The notes: generated by a model from the sequence alone, not told the origin. 38,614 bases of DNA from JAJFFW01 sp039197915 (GCA_039197915.1 JBCCTV010000002.1:1-38614), one strand, 5' to 3'; shown: positions 8,810-17,711, counted from the first letter of the stretch. A program made the numbers and translations.

Positions 8810-9019
8810 ATGACGCCGACTCAGAAAACTCTGATCATTGTTGGTATCGCGCTTATAGTCCTTGGCTTACTTCTCCCTTCCATTTCAAAACTCGGTTTGG
8901 GCCGCCTACCCGGGGATATCATCATCCGCCGTGAGGGTTTCGCATTCTTCTTCCCGCTGACTTCGATGATTTTAATCAGTGTCGTTCTGAGTTTAATTGT
9001 GCGCTGGCTGGGGAAATAG
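8810..9019 (+). CDS. DUF2905 family small membrane protein
   Basis: A 69-residue inner-membrane protein with two hydrophobic helices (about residues 8-24 and 46-66) separated by a short loop. The loop LGRLPGDIIIRREGFAFFFP is the DUF2905 signature. The family has no assigned function. The ATG at 8810 is preceded by a purine-rich ggaccggaaa. The gene is alone on its strand and convergent with the glycosyltransferase. Confidence 0.9.
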   Translation: MTPTQKTLIIVGIALIVLGLLLPSISKLGLGRLPGDIIIRREGFAFFFPLTSMILISVVLSLIVRWLGK

Positions 9020-9082
9020 CCTATCAAAAACACTGCGTTGGCTTACCACCAGCCGCACCATCGAACTTTTTCTCTATACTAA

Positions 9083-10330
9083 TTATTTTTGAGGTGTACG
9101 CGTTTTTTGAAAATCGGCGATCACGGGGCCTAAAAAGTCGACAAGATCGCTGGCTACGCGTTTGGGCGAAAAGTCTGTCTCGATTTTTTCACGGGCGGCA
9201 TCCCCTAATTGACGGGCAAGTTCCGGATTCTTGATGAGCCTCTCACAAGCGCCGGCTAGCGCTTTGGCATCGCCGGGCGGCACTAGCAATCCCGTTTTTT
9301 CATGATCAATTATCTCCGGAATACCGCCTGTGTCAGTCGCAATGACCGGCGACGCTGCCGCCATTGCTTCAAGCAACGTGTAAGGATAATTCTCAAAACG
9401 TGATGCGATCAGAGTTATTGGACGTGATTTTCTAAACCCTGAAATCGCATCCCGCGGCAGCGGGCCATGATAATTGATCCGCTCACGCGTGATTGGTTGC
9501 AGCCTCTTCATCCAATCGGCAAATCTTAAAGCAGCGCCATTTTCCCCGCCCGGGACGCCCGGGTCAGGACCAATGAAGTCTAACCCAACATTGACGTTTT
9601 TCTGAGCCAGTAAATCCATTGCTGTCAAAACAATGTCCCCAGCTTTATGGGTATCAAAGCGTCCCACGAACAATATCCGGTTCATGGCGTTACTTTTTTC
9701 GTTTAAAGGCTCACCGGAGGCGGTCGTCGATGAACTGTTGACAGCGCTTTCAAAGCCAACAATTGGATTCGGCACAACAGCTGTAAACGTAGGCGAAGCG
9801 TTATAGTACTTAAGTGTCGACTTTAGAACAAAGTCTGACGGTGCAATCGTCGCGGCACAGCAATCAATAGCGTCGCCTTCGGCGTTTTCACGACCTTTGT
9901 TATCGCGTCCCGTCGCATCTAACGGCATTACCGATTTATGTAGAAAAAATGGTCCGTGTAGAGCGAGAATAACGGGAATATCGACCATCTCTTGAACAAG
10001 GCCCGCGGCGCCACGCGTTTCTTCCATAATAAAAGCGTCGATCGGTGTCTCTTCGTGGATTTGCTGCAATTTCGCAGCGACGCCCTCAGCAGCGAACTTA
10101 GCGAATGGGTTGCTCAACCCAAGGCGAAAACCAATTTTCTCGCTCAAACGCCACGGCCGCACTTTGGGTAACGCATAGGCAATGGCGTCCGGCTCCTCGA
10201 GGTTGCGCGTCAACACTGAAACGGTATGCCCCAATTGTTGCAGCCCGAGAACGAAGTTGACAGTTGCAGTGGTAATGCCGTTTGCGACTTTCTTTCCAGG
10301 CCAAGCCGGCGTGTACATCGCAATATGCAT
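9083..10330 (-). CDS. GT4-family glycosyltransferase
   Basis: A 415-residue GT-B fold glycosyltransferase, which moves a sugar from a nucleotide-sugar donor to an acceptor that cannot be predicted. The N-terminal half opens with MHIAMYTPAWPGKKVANGI, the usual acceptor-domain start. In the C-terminal half, ILFVGRFDTHKAGDI starts the donor domain, and the E-x7-E motif is seen in FENYPYTLLEAM, followed by SPVIATDTGGIPEII. No polysaccharide cluster surrounds it. The nrdB terminator upstream separates it from nrdB, so it probably has its own promoter. Confidence 0.9.
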   Translation of the reverse strand: MHIAMYTPAWPGKKVANGITTATVNFVLGLQQLGHTVSVLTRNLEEPDAIAYALPKVRPWRLSEKIGFRLGLSNPFAKFAAEGVAAKLQQIHEETPIDAFIMEETRGAAGLVQEMVDIPVILALHGPFFLHKSVMPLDATGRDNKGRENAEGDAIDCCAATIAPSDFVLKSTLKYYNASPTFTAVVPNPIVGFESAVNSSSTTASGEPLNEKSNAMNRILFVGRFDTHKAGDIVLTAMDLLAQKNVNVGLDFIGPDPGVPGGENGAALRFADWMKRLQPITRERINYHGPLPRDAISGFRKSRPITLIASRFENYPYTLLEAMAAASPVIATDTGGIPEIIDHEKTGLLVPPGDAKALAGACERLIKNPELARQLGDAAREKIETDFSPKRVASDLVDFLGPVIADFQKTRTPQK

Positions 10331-10391
10331 GTGAGAGCCTCCGCAATTTCAAAGACTGTTATCAGCCGATTATTGACGCCGGAATAACAAA

Positions 10392-10423
10392 AAAGCGCCG
10401 CCTCGTTTAGGAGACGGCGCTTT
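10392..10423 (-). terminator. intrinsic terminator of nrdB
   Basis: Read on the minus strand, a 9-bp stem AAAGCGCCG / CGGCGCTTT closes a 14-base loop and is followed by a T run (TTTTTTG counting the stem end). It lies about 30 bp after the nrdB stop codon, as expected for a Rho-independent terminator. Confidence 0.88.
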
Positions 10424-10455
10424 CTAACGGTGTCTTGACGAAGCTGCCGATTAGG

Positions 10456-11505
10456 TCAGGCTGCTTTTTCGCGCTTTGACATCATGGACTCGAAGTTTTC
10501 CCAAACGCCTTCGGCGCCGTGCCAATCGCCCTTCGTTGCAGCCTTCGAGTATTCGGTCGCGCGGGCTTCAAAGAAGTTTGCGTGCTCAACGCCGTTCAGC
10601 ATTTCAGTTAACCAGGGAAGCGGATGCTTCTCAACGCCGTAGACTTTCGGCAGATCAAGCTGGGCGAGGCGCCAGTCGGCGATATACCGAATGTACGATT
10701 TGATATCGTCCGAGGTCATCCCTTCAACCGGGCCCATTTCAAACGCCAGATCGATGAATTTATCTTCGAGGCTCACAACGGTTTTACAGCAGTCGACGAT
10801 GTCGTCTTCCAAAGCTTTCGTCATGCACCCGGTCTCTTTTGCAAAGGCATGATAAAGTTTGACCATACCTTCACAGTGCAGACTTTCATCCCGCACAGAC
10901 CAAGAAACGATCTGGCCCATGCCCTTCATTTTATTGAAACGCGGGAAATTCATCAGCATAGCGAACGATGCAAATAACTGAAGCCCCTCGGTAAAAGCGC
11001 CAAACATTGCAACCGTGCGCGCAATATCTTCGATGCTATCGACACCGAACTGGCTCATATAATCATGCTTATCGGCCATTTCCTTATATTCAAGAAACGC
11101 CGAAAACTCGCTCTCCGGCATACCGATCGTCTCAAGCAACAAGGCGTAGGCGGCGATGTGGATCGTTTCCATATTTGAAAACGCCGACATCATCATTTTC
11201 ACTTCCGTGGGCTTAAAGACGCGCGAATAGCGTTCCATGTAGTTGTCGTTCACTTCCACATCGGACTGGGTGAAGAAGCGGAAGATTTGGGTCAGCAGAT
11301 TTCGCTCACCATCGGAAAGTTTATTCGCCCAGTCTTTGCAATCCTCACCAAGCGGCACTTCCTCGGGCATCCAGTGGACTTGCTGTTGGCGCTTCCAAAA
11401 ATCATAGGCCCATGGATAACGGAACGGCTTATAGGAATATGACGACGTCATAAGCCCCGGGAGGCTGGCGGTGTCGGTAATGATCGGCGAAGCAGCGTCT
11501 GGCAT
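10456..11505 (-). CDS. nrdB: ribonucleoside-diphosphate reductase, beta subunit (class I)
   Basis: NrdB holds the diiron-tyrosyl radical cofactor that starts reduction of ribonucleotides by NrdA. In the 349-residue product the helix metal-ligand pattern is visible: an aspartate around residue 82, the E-x2-H pair E113/H116 in METIHIAAY, and a later ESLHCEG motif. Tyr120 lies four residues after His116, the radical tyrosine position of E. coli NrdB, so this is not a tyrosine-less class Ic enzyme. The ATG at 11505 is chosen over a GTG at 11538, although neither has a strong ribosome-binding site. nrdA is not in the window. It is likely NrdR-controlled (see the box upstream) and ends at a clear terminator. 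Confidence 0.95.
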   Translation of the reverse strand: MPDAASPIITDTASLPGLMTSSYSYKPFRYPWAYDFWKRQQQVHWMPEEVPLGEDCKDWANKLSDGERNLLTQIFRFFTQSDVEVNDNYMERYSRVFKPTEVKMMMSAFSNMETIHIAAYALLLETIGMPESEFSAFLEYKEMADKHDYMSQFGVDSIEDIARTVAMFGAFTEGLQLFASFAMLMNFPRFNKMKGMGQIVSWSVRDESLHCEGMVKLYHAFAKETGCMTKALEDDIVDCCKTVVSLEDKFIDLAFEMGPVEGMTSDDIKSYIRYIADWRLAQLDLPKVYGVEKHPLPWLTEMLNGVEHANFFEARATEYSKAATKGDWHGAEGVWENFESMMSKREKAA

Positions 11506-11569
11506 CTTAAATAAGTGTCCCGCGAATGAGAGTTGCACTTTATGACGGACATTTATGGACCGCCATCAC

Positions 11570-11585
11570 ATACGATATTTAGTGT
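11570..11585 (-). promoter_or_regulatory. candidate NrdR box upstream of nrdB
   Basis: The sequence atacgatatttagtgt matches the NrdR-box consensus ACACWATATATWGTGT at 13 of 16 positions. It is 64 bp upstream of the chosen nrdB start. NrdR usually binds two boxes about three helical turns apart; a second site near 11606-11621 matches only about 9 of 16, so only one box is convincing. Confidence 0.5.
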
Positions 11586-11757
11586 CTCATTCGCCTTATA
11601 CCGCAACAGATTGTATGTCGCACCTATTTTTATCCAGATTTGCGGAAAAAAGTCTGCGCGAAAGAATGCGGCGCCGAAATAAACCTGCCATTGGGGTTTG
11701 CCTGCCCGCTTAGCGAGCCCCTACCTTGTGACGAGGCGAAGCAAACGGGGAGAGGTC

Positions 11758-12723
11758 ATGCAATCAAATTGGAAAAACAGCTTTATTCGAATCGTTCTGT
11801 GCATCGTTTTGATCGGCAGTGCGCCAGTTCTCCTCTCGAAAGAAGCTGCTAGCCAGCCATACCCGCCAGCGATCGGCCTCCACTCGTTCATGAACTACAT
11901 GATTTACGACAGCGGCCTTATGCGCATCGATTTTACCGACGTTGCTTTTGCACCGCCCGGCCCGGCAAATGCTCGCGTAATCATACGCAACGCCGACGGT
12001 TCAGAGGCGGCGGCTTGGCCGTTTTACGAAAACTACAAGGCCCGTCACGCCGTATTCGGACGAATGGCCCCGAACAATCAGGCGATTTTCACCTTCACCG
12101 AGGGCTCATATGCGCTCGACTATGAGGTCGCTGGCAAACTTGCAACGCGCATTCCCTTTTCCGTCGAAACGAAATCTGTGAGCGATGACCCTTTTAATCC
12201 GGGCAAAAAACTAAAGTTCACGGGGCCTTGGCAGCAATGGGCGTATCTCGCGCCAGTGAGCCAGAACGACGCCACATCTGCCGCTGCAGTTCATTTCTGG
12301 GGTGGGGTTAGCGACTTCAAAGGCGTCAAGCGGTCACCCGCCACTTACGCCAAAGTTCTCAGAAACGGCGCCCTGATCGCCCATTCTAATCGCCGGACCG
12401 GCGACATTTGGAACCGGCCCATGCAACGCGCCCGATACGTTCTACAGGTTCCCCACGAAACAACGAAATCGCACTTGGCGAAGGGCGTAACAATGGCCGA
12501 TCTGACCGTTGACGGCAATTATCGGATAACGATTGAAACCGTCGACGATGCGCAGGTGATCAGGGAGTTCGCGTTCTCAACGTCAGGCGGTGTTATCAAT
12601 CCACACCCGCGCACAGTCTTAGGATATCAGCCAAGTAGCGAATTCATTCCACCGCGGGCGCCGAATTTTGGCGGGTCGACCTATGAGATGATTGACGCCG
12701 TCTGGATCTCAACGCCCGAGTAA
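11758..12723 (+). CDS. secreted protein of unknown function (321 aa)
   Basis: I do not recognise this family. The ATG at 11758 follows a strong GGGGAGAGG ribosome-binding site. A Sec signal peptide is clear (basic start, hydrophobic FIRIVLCIVLIGSAPVLL, processing around residue 32). The mature part is beta-rich, with no cysteines or repeats, consistent with a periplasmic or exported protein made of beta-sandwich domains. Neighbours are unrelated, so context does not suggest a role. Confidence 0.75.
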   Translation: MQSNWKNSFIRIVLCIVLIGSAPVLLSKEAASQPYPPAIGLHSFMNYMIYDSGLMRIDFTDVAFAPPGPANARVIIRNADGSEAAAWPFYENYKARHAVFGRMAPNNQAIFTFTEGSYALDYEVAGKLATRIPFSVETKSVSDDPFNPGKKLKFTGPWQQWAYLAPVSQNDATSAAAVHFWGGVSDFKGVKRSPATYAKVLRNGALIAHSNRRTGDIWNRPMQRARYVLQVPHETTKSHLAKGVTMADLTVDGNYRITIETVDDAQVIREFAFSTSGGVINPHPRTVLGYQPSSEFIPPRAPNFGGSTYEMIDAVWISTPE

Positions 12724-12761
12724 GACGGATAGATCATCTAACCTAATCGCGACCGTCTTTT
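12722..12761 (+). terminator. possible bidirectional terminator
   Basis: A 7-bp stem AAGACGG / CCGTCTT closes a 24-base loop and ends in four T. It overlaps the stop of the secreted-protein gene and the end of the convergent Lrp gene. The long loop makes this weak. Confidence 0.3.
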
Positions 12762-13186
12762 GGCGAGTCCATGACCATGTAGGATGTTATTGATCTGACC
12801 TGCGGAAGCGCTCCTAAAACGTCCGTGTGGAATGCTTTAAATGATTTTAGGTCCACCGTTTCGACCCTTAGCAAATACTCAAATGCGCCAGCAATATTGT
12901 GGCATTCGGTGACGGCGTCGGAAATCGTGATTGCGCGTTCAAATGCCCGTTGACTTTCCTTGGTGTGAACCGCGAGGCCAACAGTGACATAAACGAGAAA
13001 GTCACGTCCGAGCATGCTTCTGTTGAGGCGCGCACGGTAGCCTTTTATGACGCCTCGCCGCTCAAGCTCTTGTACGCGTCTTAAGCAGGCTGACGGCGAA
13101 AGCCCAACCCGTTCGGCAAGGGCCACATTTGACAGGCGCCCGTCGCCCTCCAACGCACGCAATATTTTTGCATCGAATTCATCCAT
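12743..13186 (-). CDS. Lrp/AsnC-family transcriptional regulator
   Basis: A 147-residue regulator with an N-terminal helix-turn-helix, starting MDEFDAKILRALEGDGR and continuing ALAERVGLSPSACLRRVQELERRGVIKGY, which is the Lrp DNA-binding signature. A C-terminal ligand-binding RAM domain follows (CHNIAGAFEYLLRVETVDLKSF). The ATG at 13186 is preferred over a start at 13264, which would add 26 non-family residues. It is divergent from a LysE-type exporter, the usual arrangement for an amino-acid-sensing regulator that controls an exporter. Confidence 0.93.
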   Translation of the reverse strand: MDEFDAKILRALEGDGRLSNVALAERVGLSPSACLRRVQELERRGVIKGYRARLNRSMLGRDFLVYVTVGLAVHTKESQRAFERAITISDAVTECHNIAGAFEYLLRVETVDLKSFKAFHTDVLGALPQVRSITSYMVMDSPKDGRD

Positions 13187-13197
13187 GACGAACGAAT

Positions 13198-13234
13198 ATT
13201 GCGATAATTCTGGTCTACGCGCAAATTTTGCAAT
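13198..13234. promoter_or_regulatory. candidate Lrp operator between divergent regulator and exporter genes
   Basis: An inverted repeat with arms attgcgataatt and aattttgcaat lies in the 81-bp gap between the divergent lrp-type gene and lysE-type gene. The outer five bases ATTGC/GCAAT and inner AATT match. Its symmetry and position fit a shared operator; binding is inferred. Confidence 0.5.
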
Positions 13235-13267
13235 GTTTCGCGGCGCGAACCCAGTAAGATCCATTCT

Positions 13268-13882
13268 ATGTCAACCGAGTTATTCACCGCATTCGCTGCC
13301 TTCGCGTTCGTTTCATCAATAACGCCAGGTCCAAACAATCTTATGTTAATGGCCTCGGGCGCAAACTTTGGCATGCGGCGCACGATCCCCCATGCGCTCG
13401 GGGTGAGCATTGGTTTTTCTCTGATGACAACGCTTGTCGGCGTTGGGGTCTTTGGGCTCCTTAAGGCGTATCCGCCGATATTGATCGCCATGCGGATTAT
13501 CGGCGCCGGGTATTTGCTTTACCTCGCCTTTAAAATCGCGACCGCAGCCGCGCCCGTGGATGAAAATGACGGGCGCGCGTCAGGCAAGCCTTTCACATTC
13601 TTTCAGGCGATGGCCTTCCAGTGGGTCAACCCAAAGGCCTGGACCATGGCGTTAACGGCGATTTCCCTCTATGCGCCGGGCAACGCGATTGCGACCATTT
13701 TTGTCATCGCCGGCGTTTATTGCGTTATCAATTTACCCTGCGTCAGCGCCTGGGCGCTTGCCGGCGTCGGCTCCCGACAGCTCCTAAAAAGGCAAGGCGC
13801 ACTGAGAGTGTTTAACATCGCCATGGCTGCCCTGTTGGTTGTCACGCTAGCGCCCGTGATCATTGGCGGCAACGGCTTTTAG
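13268..13882 (+). CDS. LysE/RhtB-family amino-acid exporter
   Basis: A 204-residue inner-membrane protein with about six helices. The N-terminal SITPGPNNLMLMASGANFG motif is the LysE/RhtB signature, and the central FQAMAFQWVNPKAW block is also characteristic. Family members export amino acids such as lysine, threonine, homoserine or leucine; the substrate here is not predictable. The ATG is at 13268. Its divergent Lrp-type neighbour likely controls it in response to the exported amino acid. Confidence 0.9.
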   Translation: MSTELFTAFAAFAFVSSITPGPNNLMLMASGANFGMRRTIPHALGVSIGFSLMTTLVGVGVFGLLKAYPPILIAMRIIGAGYLLYLAFKIATAAAPVDENDGRASGKPFTFFQAMAFQWVNPKAWTMALTAISLYAPGNAIATIFVIAGVYCVINLPCVSAWALAGVGSRQLLKRQGALRVFNIAMAALLVVTLAPVIIGGNGF

Positions 13883-13885
13883 GGC

Positions 13886-14962
13886 TTAATTAGGTTCGAC
13901 CAGCACGCCCTCTACCGGGTTAATCCGTCCACCAAGCATATCCTGGTAGACAGGCTCAAGATTGGCGAGATCCTTCACGGTTTTCAATTCCAACCAATCG
14001 AGGCTACGCTTTGCGGCCCCCTTAAAATAAGCGCTTGTCTTCTCTTCGTATACGGCTGCGCCAAACTCCTGAGCGCGCTTTTGTATTTGCCCCGGGGCGA
14101 AAAACATAGCGCTCCGGTCTCTGATGAAGTCAGCGCTCATTTTGTTGTCTTCCCAATGGGTTAACCCAACATTTGCCGTGTACTTCATATTATCGCCTAA
14201 AAGCTTATGCAATTGTCCCAAAATCGCGCCGTTTCCTGACATATCAATAATGACGGTTGGAACTGACGCGTCGATGCCGGCGATATCGTCATAGCTTTCA
14301 ACGGCGCCATAGGCTTTCAGGGTGTTCACAAAGTCTCGGTTTCCGGCAGAGGTGAGCCCCCGGTGATCCGGCGCGTCACTATCGCCTTGCATCGCATAGG
14401 CAAAGCCTATGGCGGTTTTGCTGGACGCACTTACCGTGATCACCCGTTCCGCGCCAAACCAATCATTATCGACCAGTAAGTCGTGGATATAGAACGATGT
14501 CAGATAAAGCGGCAGGAGAAGCATCCGCGCCGCCTCCATGTCTTTCCCTTCCCTTGGGCCGCGTTGATACTGATTATAGACGGGAGGCAGCCCGGCGCGG
14601 TGTTCTGCGCCGTCGGTAACGCGATCTGCGCGGATTTTCGTCGGCGTAATTGTCAGCGTGTCCGCCATCGGAAAATACCCATATAGGCGATCGCCTTCGT
14701 TTAGATCAGCGACGTTACTCTCAATAACATCAGCATACCCCCATACTGGAATGATACCCCAGTCGCCGCCATCGGCTTGCGCCGGCGGGAAAAAGTTCCA
14801 ATAGCCGAGACGCTCACCGATAACGCCATAGGAAACGTTATTTGCGGTCAAGGCAAAACGATCGACCCTTAAAATCGCCTCGCTATCGCCTGGGCTAGCC
14901 TTTGGCGTTTCAACCTGGCGAACCGAAGCCAAGTCGCTTTTCTTCACCTGGAATTGGGTCAT
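13886..14962 (-). CDS. DUF2855 family protein
   Basis: A 358-residue protein that matches DUF2855 along its length, by blocks such as LTANNVSYGVIGERLGYWNFFP, WGYADVI and PPVYNQYQR. The layout resembles the zinc-free medium-chain reductase fold (a catalytic-like N-terminal domain, then VITVSASSKTAIGFAY and a later VIIDMSGNG strand), but function is not established. The ATG at 14962 follows GGAGAG and is chosen over an upstream start at 15121 that would add 53 residues without family character. Convergent with the lysE-type gene with only 3 bp between stops. Confidence 0.88.
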   Translation of the reverse strand: MTQFQVKKSDLASVRQVETPKASPGDSEAILRVDRFALTANNVSYGVIGERLGYWNFFPPAQADGGDWGIIPVWGYADVIESNVADLNEGDRLYGYFPMADTLTITPTKIRADRVTDGAEHRAGLPPVYNQYQRGPREGKDMEAARMLLLPLYLTSFYIHDLLVDNDWFGAERVITVSASSKTAIGFAYAMQGDSDAPDHRGLTSAGNRDFVNTLKAYGAVESYDDIAGIDASVPTVIIDMSGNGAILGQLHKLLGDNMKYTANVGLTHWEDNKMSADFIRDRSAMFFAPGQIQKRAQEFGAAVYEEKTSAYFKGAAKRSLDWLELKTVKDLANLEPVYQDMLGGRINPVEGVLVEPN

Positions 14963-15184
14963 TATTGCTCTCCGATTTCTTGCCCGCCTGATCGGCAAGC
15001 CCAAATTCGCTTGATCTGCATAAGGCAAGGCAGCTGCATTGAGGGTTTCAGCCCCAAAAACCGGCAGCGCAAGTCTCCTTTGCAGTTCAAAAAGACAAAC
15101 ACCCAGCATCGCGCCACTCATCGAATCCTGCCCAACTCCCCGTAACTATCCATATATGCGAGGCAGGCGAAGGGACTGGCGAAA

Positions 15185-15625
15185 ATGAACGACGGGACGC
15201 AAACGCAAAAAACGCTCGGCCCTGACGCGCATGGTCAAGACGAAAAGCGCGCGAGCCGCGGTGATAGAATGAGGAGCGGGTTTTCCTTCGTCGAGCGTGG
15301 ACTGCTTATTGTCATTGCCCTGATGACGCTTGCCGCAACCGCCATAGAGATATCCACTGTTATCAGTGAAGGGAGGATCGCCCTTGCTGATATTCTACTG
15401 ATGTTTCTTTATCTCGAAGTCATCGGCATGATCGCGGCGTTCTATGAAGGCGATGGATCGCCGTTTGTTTATCCAATATTCATTGCAATTACGGCGCTTG
15501 CGCGGCTCATCGTTTTGCAAGGCAAAGACATGGCGCCCGAAAAAATCGCTTTCGAGGCCGGGGCCGTTTTGTTGCTATCGATCGCTGCGGTGATTGTTGT
15601 GCGCGGCGGACCGCGGGGTCGATAA
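15185..15625 (+). CDS. PsiE-family phosphate-starvation-inducible membrane protein
   Basis: A 146-residue protein with a charged N-terminal tail of about 35 residues and four hydrophobic helices. The segment ILLMFLYLEVIGMIAAFY is the PsiE-family core. In E. coli psiE is phosphate- and cAMP-CRP-regulated, but its molecular role is unclear. No pho box was identified upstream. It runs divergently from the DUF2855 gene. Confidence 0.8.
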   Translation: MNDGTQTQKTLGPDAHGQDEKRASRGDRMRSGFSFVERGLLIVIALMTLAATAIEISTVISEGRIALADILLMFLYLEVIGMIAAFYEGDGSPFVYPIFIAITALARLIVLQGKDMAPEKIAFEAGAVLLLSIAAVIVVRGGPRGR

Positions 15626-15631
15626 AATTGT

Positions 15632-15826
15632 TTAGAGGCGAGGCCTAGCGATCACTGCGTGGTAGCTCTCAGTATTTGCAGCACGGTATGCCAGCGACGA
15701 GGCAATTTGATCAGAACGTCGCTGAAGCGCTTCGCAGATAAGCGCGTGCGGTTGTCGCTTCGCATCCATCAACTCCGCAAGAGAAGCGCCAATGCTCAAT
15801 AGCCTAGAGCTGTTTGAGCGATCCAA
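15632..15826 (-). CDS. possible small protein or gene remnant (64 aa)
   Basis: An open frame immediately downstream of the YkgJ gene, starting at a TTG with no clear ribosome-binding site (an internal ATG would give a shorter form). The residues look helical (LLSIGASLAELMDAKRQ) and could be a real small protein, but no family is recognised. It may equally be non-coding. Confidence 0.22.
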   Translation of the reverse strand: MDRSNSSRLLSIGASLAELMDAKRQPHALICEALQRRSDQIASSLAYRAANTESYHAVIARPRL

Positions 15827-15849
15827 AAGGAACGCGAATGGCGGTAGGG

Positions 15850-16218
15850 TTAGTCAGTTCGGGCGACCCACTCCTGATCGTCCTGCACTTCCCGTTCAAA
15901 TTTCAGAAACTCGTAATACCCGCACCGGCGCTGCGTCGGGAAATCCCGACAGATGGCGGGCCGCGCTTTGTAAATGGTGCAGTTACGGGTTTCCTTGCTG
16001 AGAAACATGCATGTCGAGTGAAAATGCTCATCAGGCGCGTGCTTGATGACGCGTGGCGTTTCTTCGTCGCCCTTCTCTGTGAAACGACGGCGCGCGGTCG
16101 CCTCCGACACTTTAAAATGCTTAGCCAGGCGGCGAATATCTTTGTCCGTAGTCGGTATATGGGCGTAGGAGCAGCAATAGGCCGGGCATTCTATGCAATC
16201 ATATTTCTTTTCGGCCAT
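15850..16218 (-). CDS. YkgJ-family cysteine-cluster protein
   Basis: A 122-residue cytoplasmic protein with the YkgJ (PF03692) cysteine pattern: C8-x2-C11-x3-C15-C16 at the N-terminus, then CMFL, NCTIYKARPAICRDFP and a final RRCGYYEF. Eight cysteines are likely to bind zinc or an iron-sulfur cluster; biological role is unknown. The ATG at 16218 puts the first cysteines at the usual place, and is preferred over a GTG at 16260. It is downstream of mnmA on the same strand, about 85 bp away. Confidence 0.9.
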   Translation of the reverse strand: MAEKKYDCIECPAYCCSYAHIPTTDKDIRRLAKHFKVSEATARRRFTEKGDEETPRVIKHAPDEHFHSTCMFLSKETRNCTIYKARPAICRDFPTQRRCGYYEFLKFEREVQDDQEWVARTD

Positions 16219-16304
16219 ACCCAATAATCCAACAATAAGGTTGAGACGGTGATCAACCACAAATTCTAGAAAACAACGTTTTCGCGCTCAGTTGCAAGGA
16301 TCGA

Positions 16305-17477
16305 TTAAGCAGCGCTGGCCGTGCCTGCAATCCACCCGCCGCCCAAAACGCGATCAAAGTCGGCGTCATCGGAATAAAAGACGCAGGCCTGTCCGGGCGC
16401 AACGCCCTCTTCCGGTTGATCCAGAACCACGGCGTAAGCGCCGTCAACCTCTGCAAGCGTCGCCCGTTTTGGCGGTCGGGTTGAGCGCACTTTCACCGCA
16501 ATTGCAGTGTTTTGCGAGACGGCGTCAGCAAGCGATCCATCGCCAATCCACGATACCTCTTTCAGGATCACGGTTTTGACCAGCAGGTTTTCGCGCGGTC
16601 CGACGATGACGCGCCGATTATCAGGATCAAGAAGGACCACATAGAGAGGTTCGCCAGCGGCGACGCCTAAGCCCCGGCGCTGTCCGACCGTGTAGTGAAT
16701 AACGCCAGGGTGGCGGCCGAGCACCGTGCCGTCCACATGGACAATCTCGCCCGGGTCCGACGCGCCCGGACGCAGGCGTTCAACCACCGAGGCGTACTTC
16801 CCTTCCGGGACAAAGCAAATGTCCTGGCTGTCAGGTTTGTCGGCAACGGCAAGCCCCATCGAGGCCGCGAAATCGCGAACGGCTTCCTTAGGGAAATCAC
16901 CCAGCGGGAAGCGTAAAAACGACAACTGCTCGCGCGTGGTCGCGAACAGGAAATAGCTCTGGTCTTTGCCGGCGTCGTTCGCCCGGCGCAGCTCTGGCCC
17001 ATTAGGCCCCACAACACGGCGTATATAATGCCCGGTCGCCATGGCGACGCCACCAAGGTCCCGGGCAGTCTCAAGCAGGTCCTTAAACTTGACCCGTTCA
17101 TTACATCGCACGCAGGGGATCGGGGTCGCGCCCGATAGATAGGTATCCGCGAAGTCTTCCATGACCGAGGCGGAAAAGCGGTCTTCATAATCTAAAACGT
17201 AATGGGGGATGCCTATAGCTTCGGCGACGCGACGGGCGTCATAGATGTCTTGCCCCGCGCAGCAAGCGCCTTTCTTTTGAACCGCAACCCCGTGGTCATA
17301 GAGCTGAAGCGTGACGCCGACCACGTCGTAGCCCGCAGCGTGAACGAGCGCCGCCGTCACGGAGCTATCAACCCCGCCGGACATCGCAACCACGACGCGC
17401 GACCCAGCCGGCGCATCAAGGGAGATGCGCGGCGCATGGGCGGCCATCGCCAGAGTATCGTCGATCGTTAAATCCAT
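16305..17477 (-). CDS. mnmA: tRNA-specific 2-thiouridylase MnmA
   Basis: MnmA puts the 2-thio group on wobble uridine 34 of Lys, Glu and Gln tRNAs, using ATP and sulfur relayed from a desulfurase. The 390-residue protein has the PP-loop VVVAMSGGVDSSVTAAL near residues 28-44. The two catalytic cysteines are visible in the PCVRCNERVKF block and in the DSQDICFVPEGKY block. The GHYIRRV and QRRGLGVAAGEPLYVV stretches are also family markers. The ATG at 17477 gives about 27 residues before the PP-loop. It is divergent from sciP, with a 234-bp gap. Confidence 0.96.
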   Translation of the reverse strand: MDLTIDDTLAMAAHAPRISLDAPAGSRVVVAMSGGVDSSVTAALVHAAGYDVVGVTLQLYDHGVAVQKKGACCAGQDIYDARRVAEAIGIPHYVLDYEDRFSASVMEDFADTYLSGATPIPCVRCNERVKFKDLLETARDLGGVAMATGHYIRRVVGPNGPELRRANDAGKDQSYFLFATTREQLSFLRFPLGDFPKEAVRDFAASMGLAVADKPDSQDICFVPEGKYASVVERLRPGASDPGEIVHVDGTVLGRHPGVIHYTVGQRRGLGVAAGEPLYVVLLDPDNRRVIVGPRENLLVKTVILKEVSWIGDGSLADAVSQNTAIAVKVRSTRPPKRATLAEVDGAYAVVLDQPEEGVAPGQACVFYSDDADFDRVLGGGWIAGTASAA

Positions 17478-17642
17478 TGCGCGGCATATAGGACGCCTTG
17501 GCGGAATTCAAAAGATCAATTCGCCCGCGCCCGTTTGAAACAGAATAACGCTTAGGCGCCTCGCATTGTATCGTACCGGCACAGAAACGAGGTGATTTTT
17601 CGGATTTTTTTCAATTACTTAGATTGTGATTTACCGTGTGAT

Positions 17643-17657
17643 TTAGCCGTTTCTTAA
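17643..17657 (+). promoter_or_regulatory. candidate CtrA box upstream of sciP
   Basis: The sequence ttag-N7-ttaa matches the CtrA consensus TTAA-N7-TTAA at 7 of 8 fixed positions. It lies 54 bp upstream of the sciP start, a fitting place for a CtrA-activated promoter. In Caulobacter, sciP is transcribed under CtrA control and SciP then blocks CtrA activation. The site here is inferred from sequence only. Confidence 0.5.
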
Positions 17658-17711
17658 AAGCGCAAGGGGTATCTTCGCCTGGTTAGTTGCGTATTTTGAG
17701 GATCACCCGCC

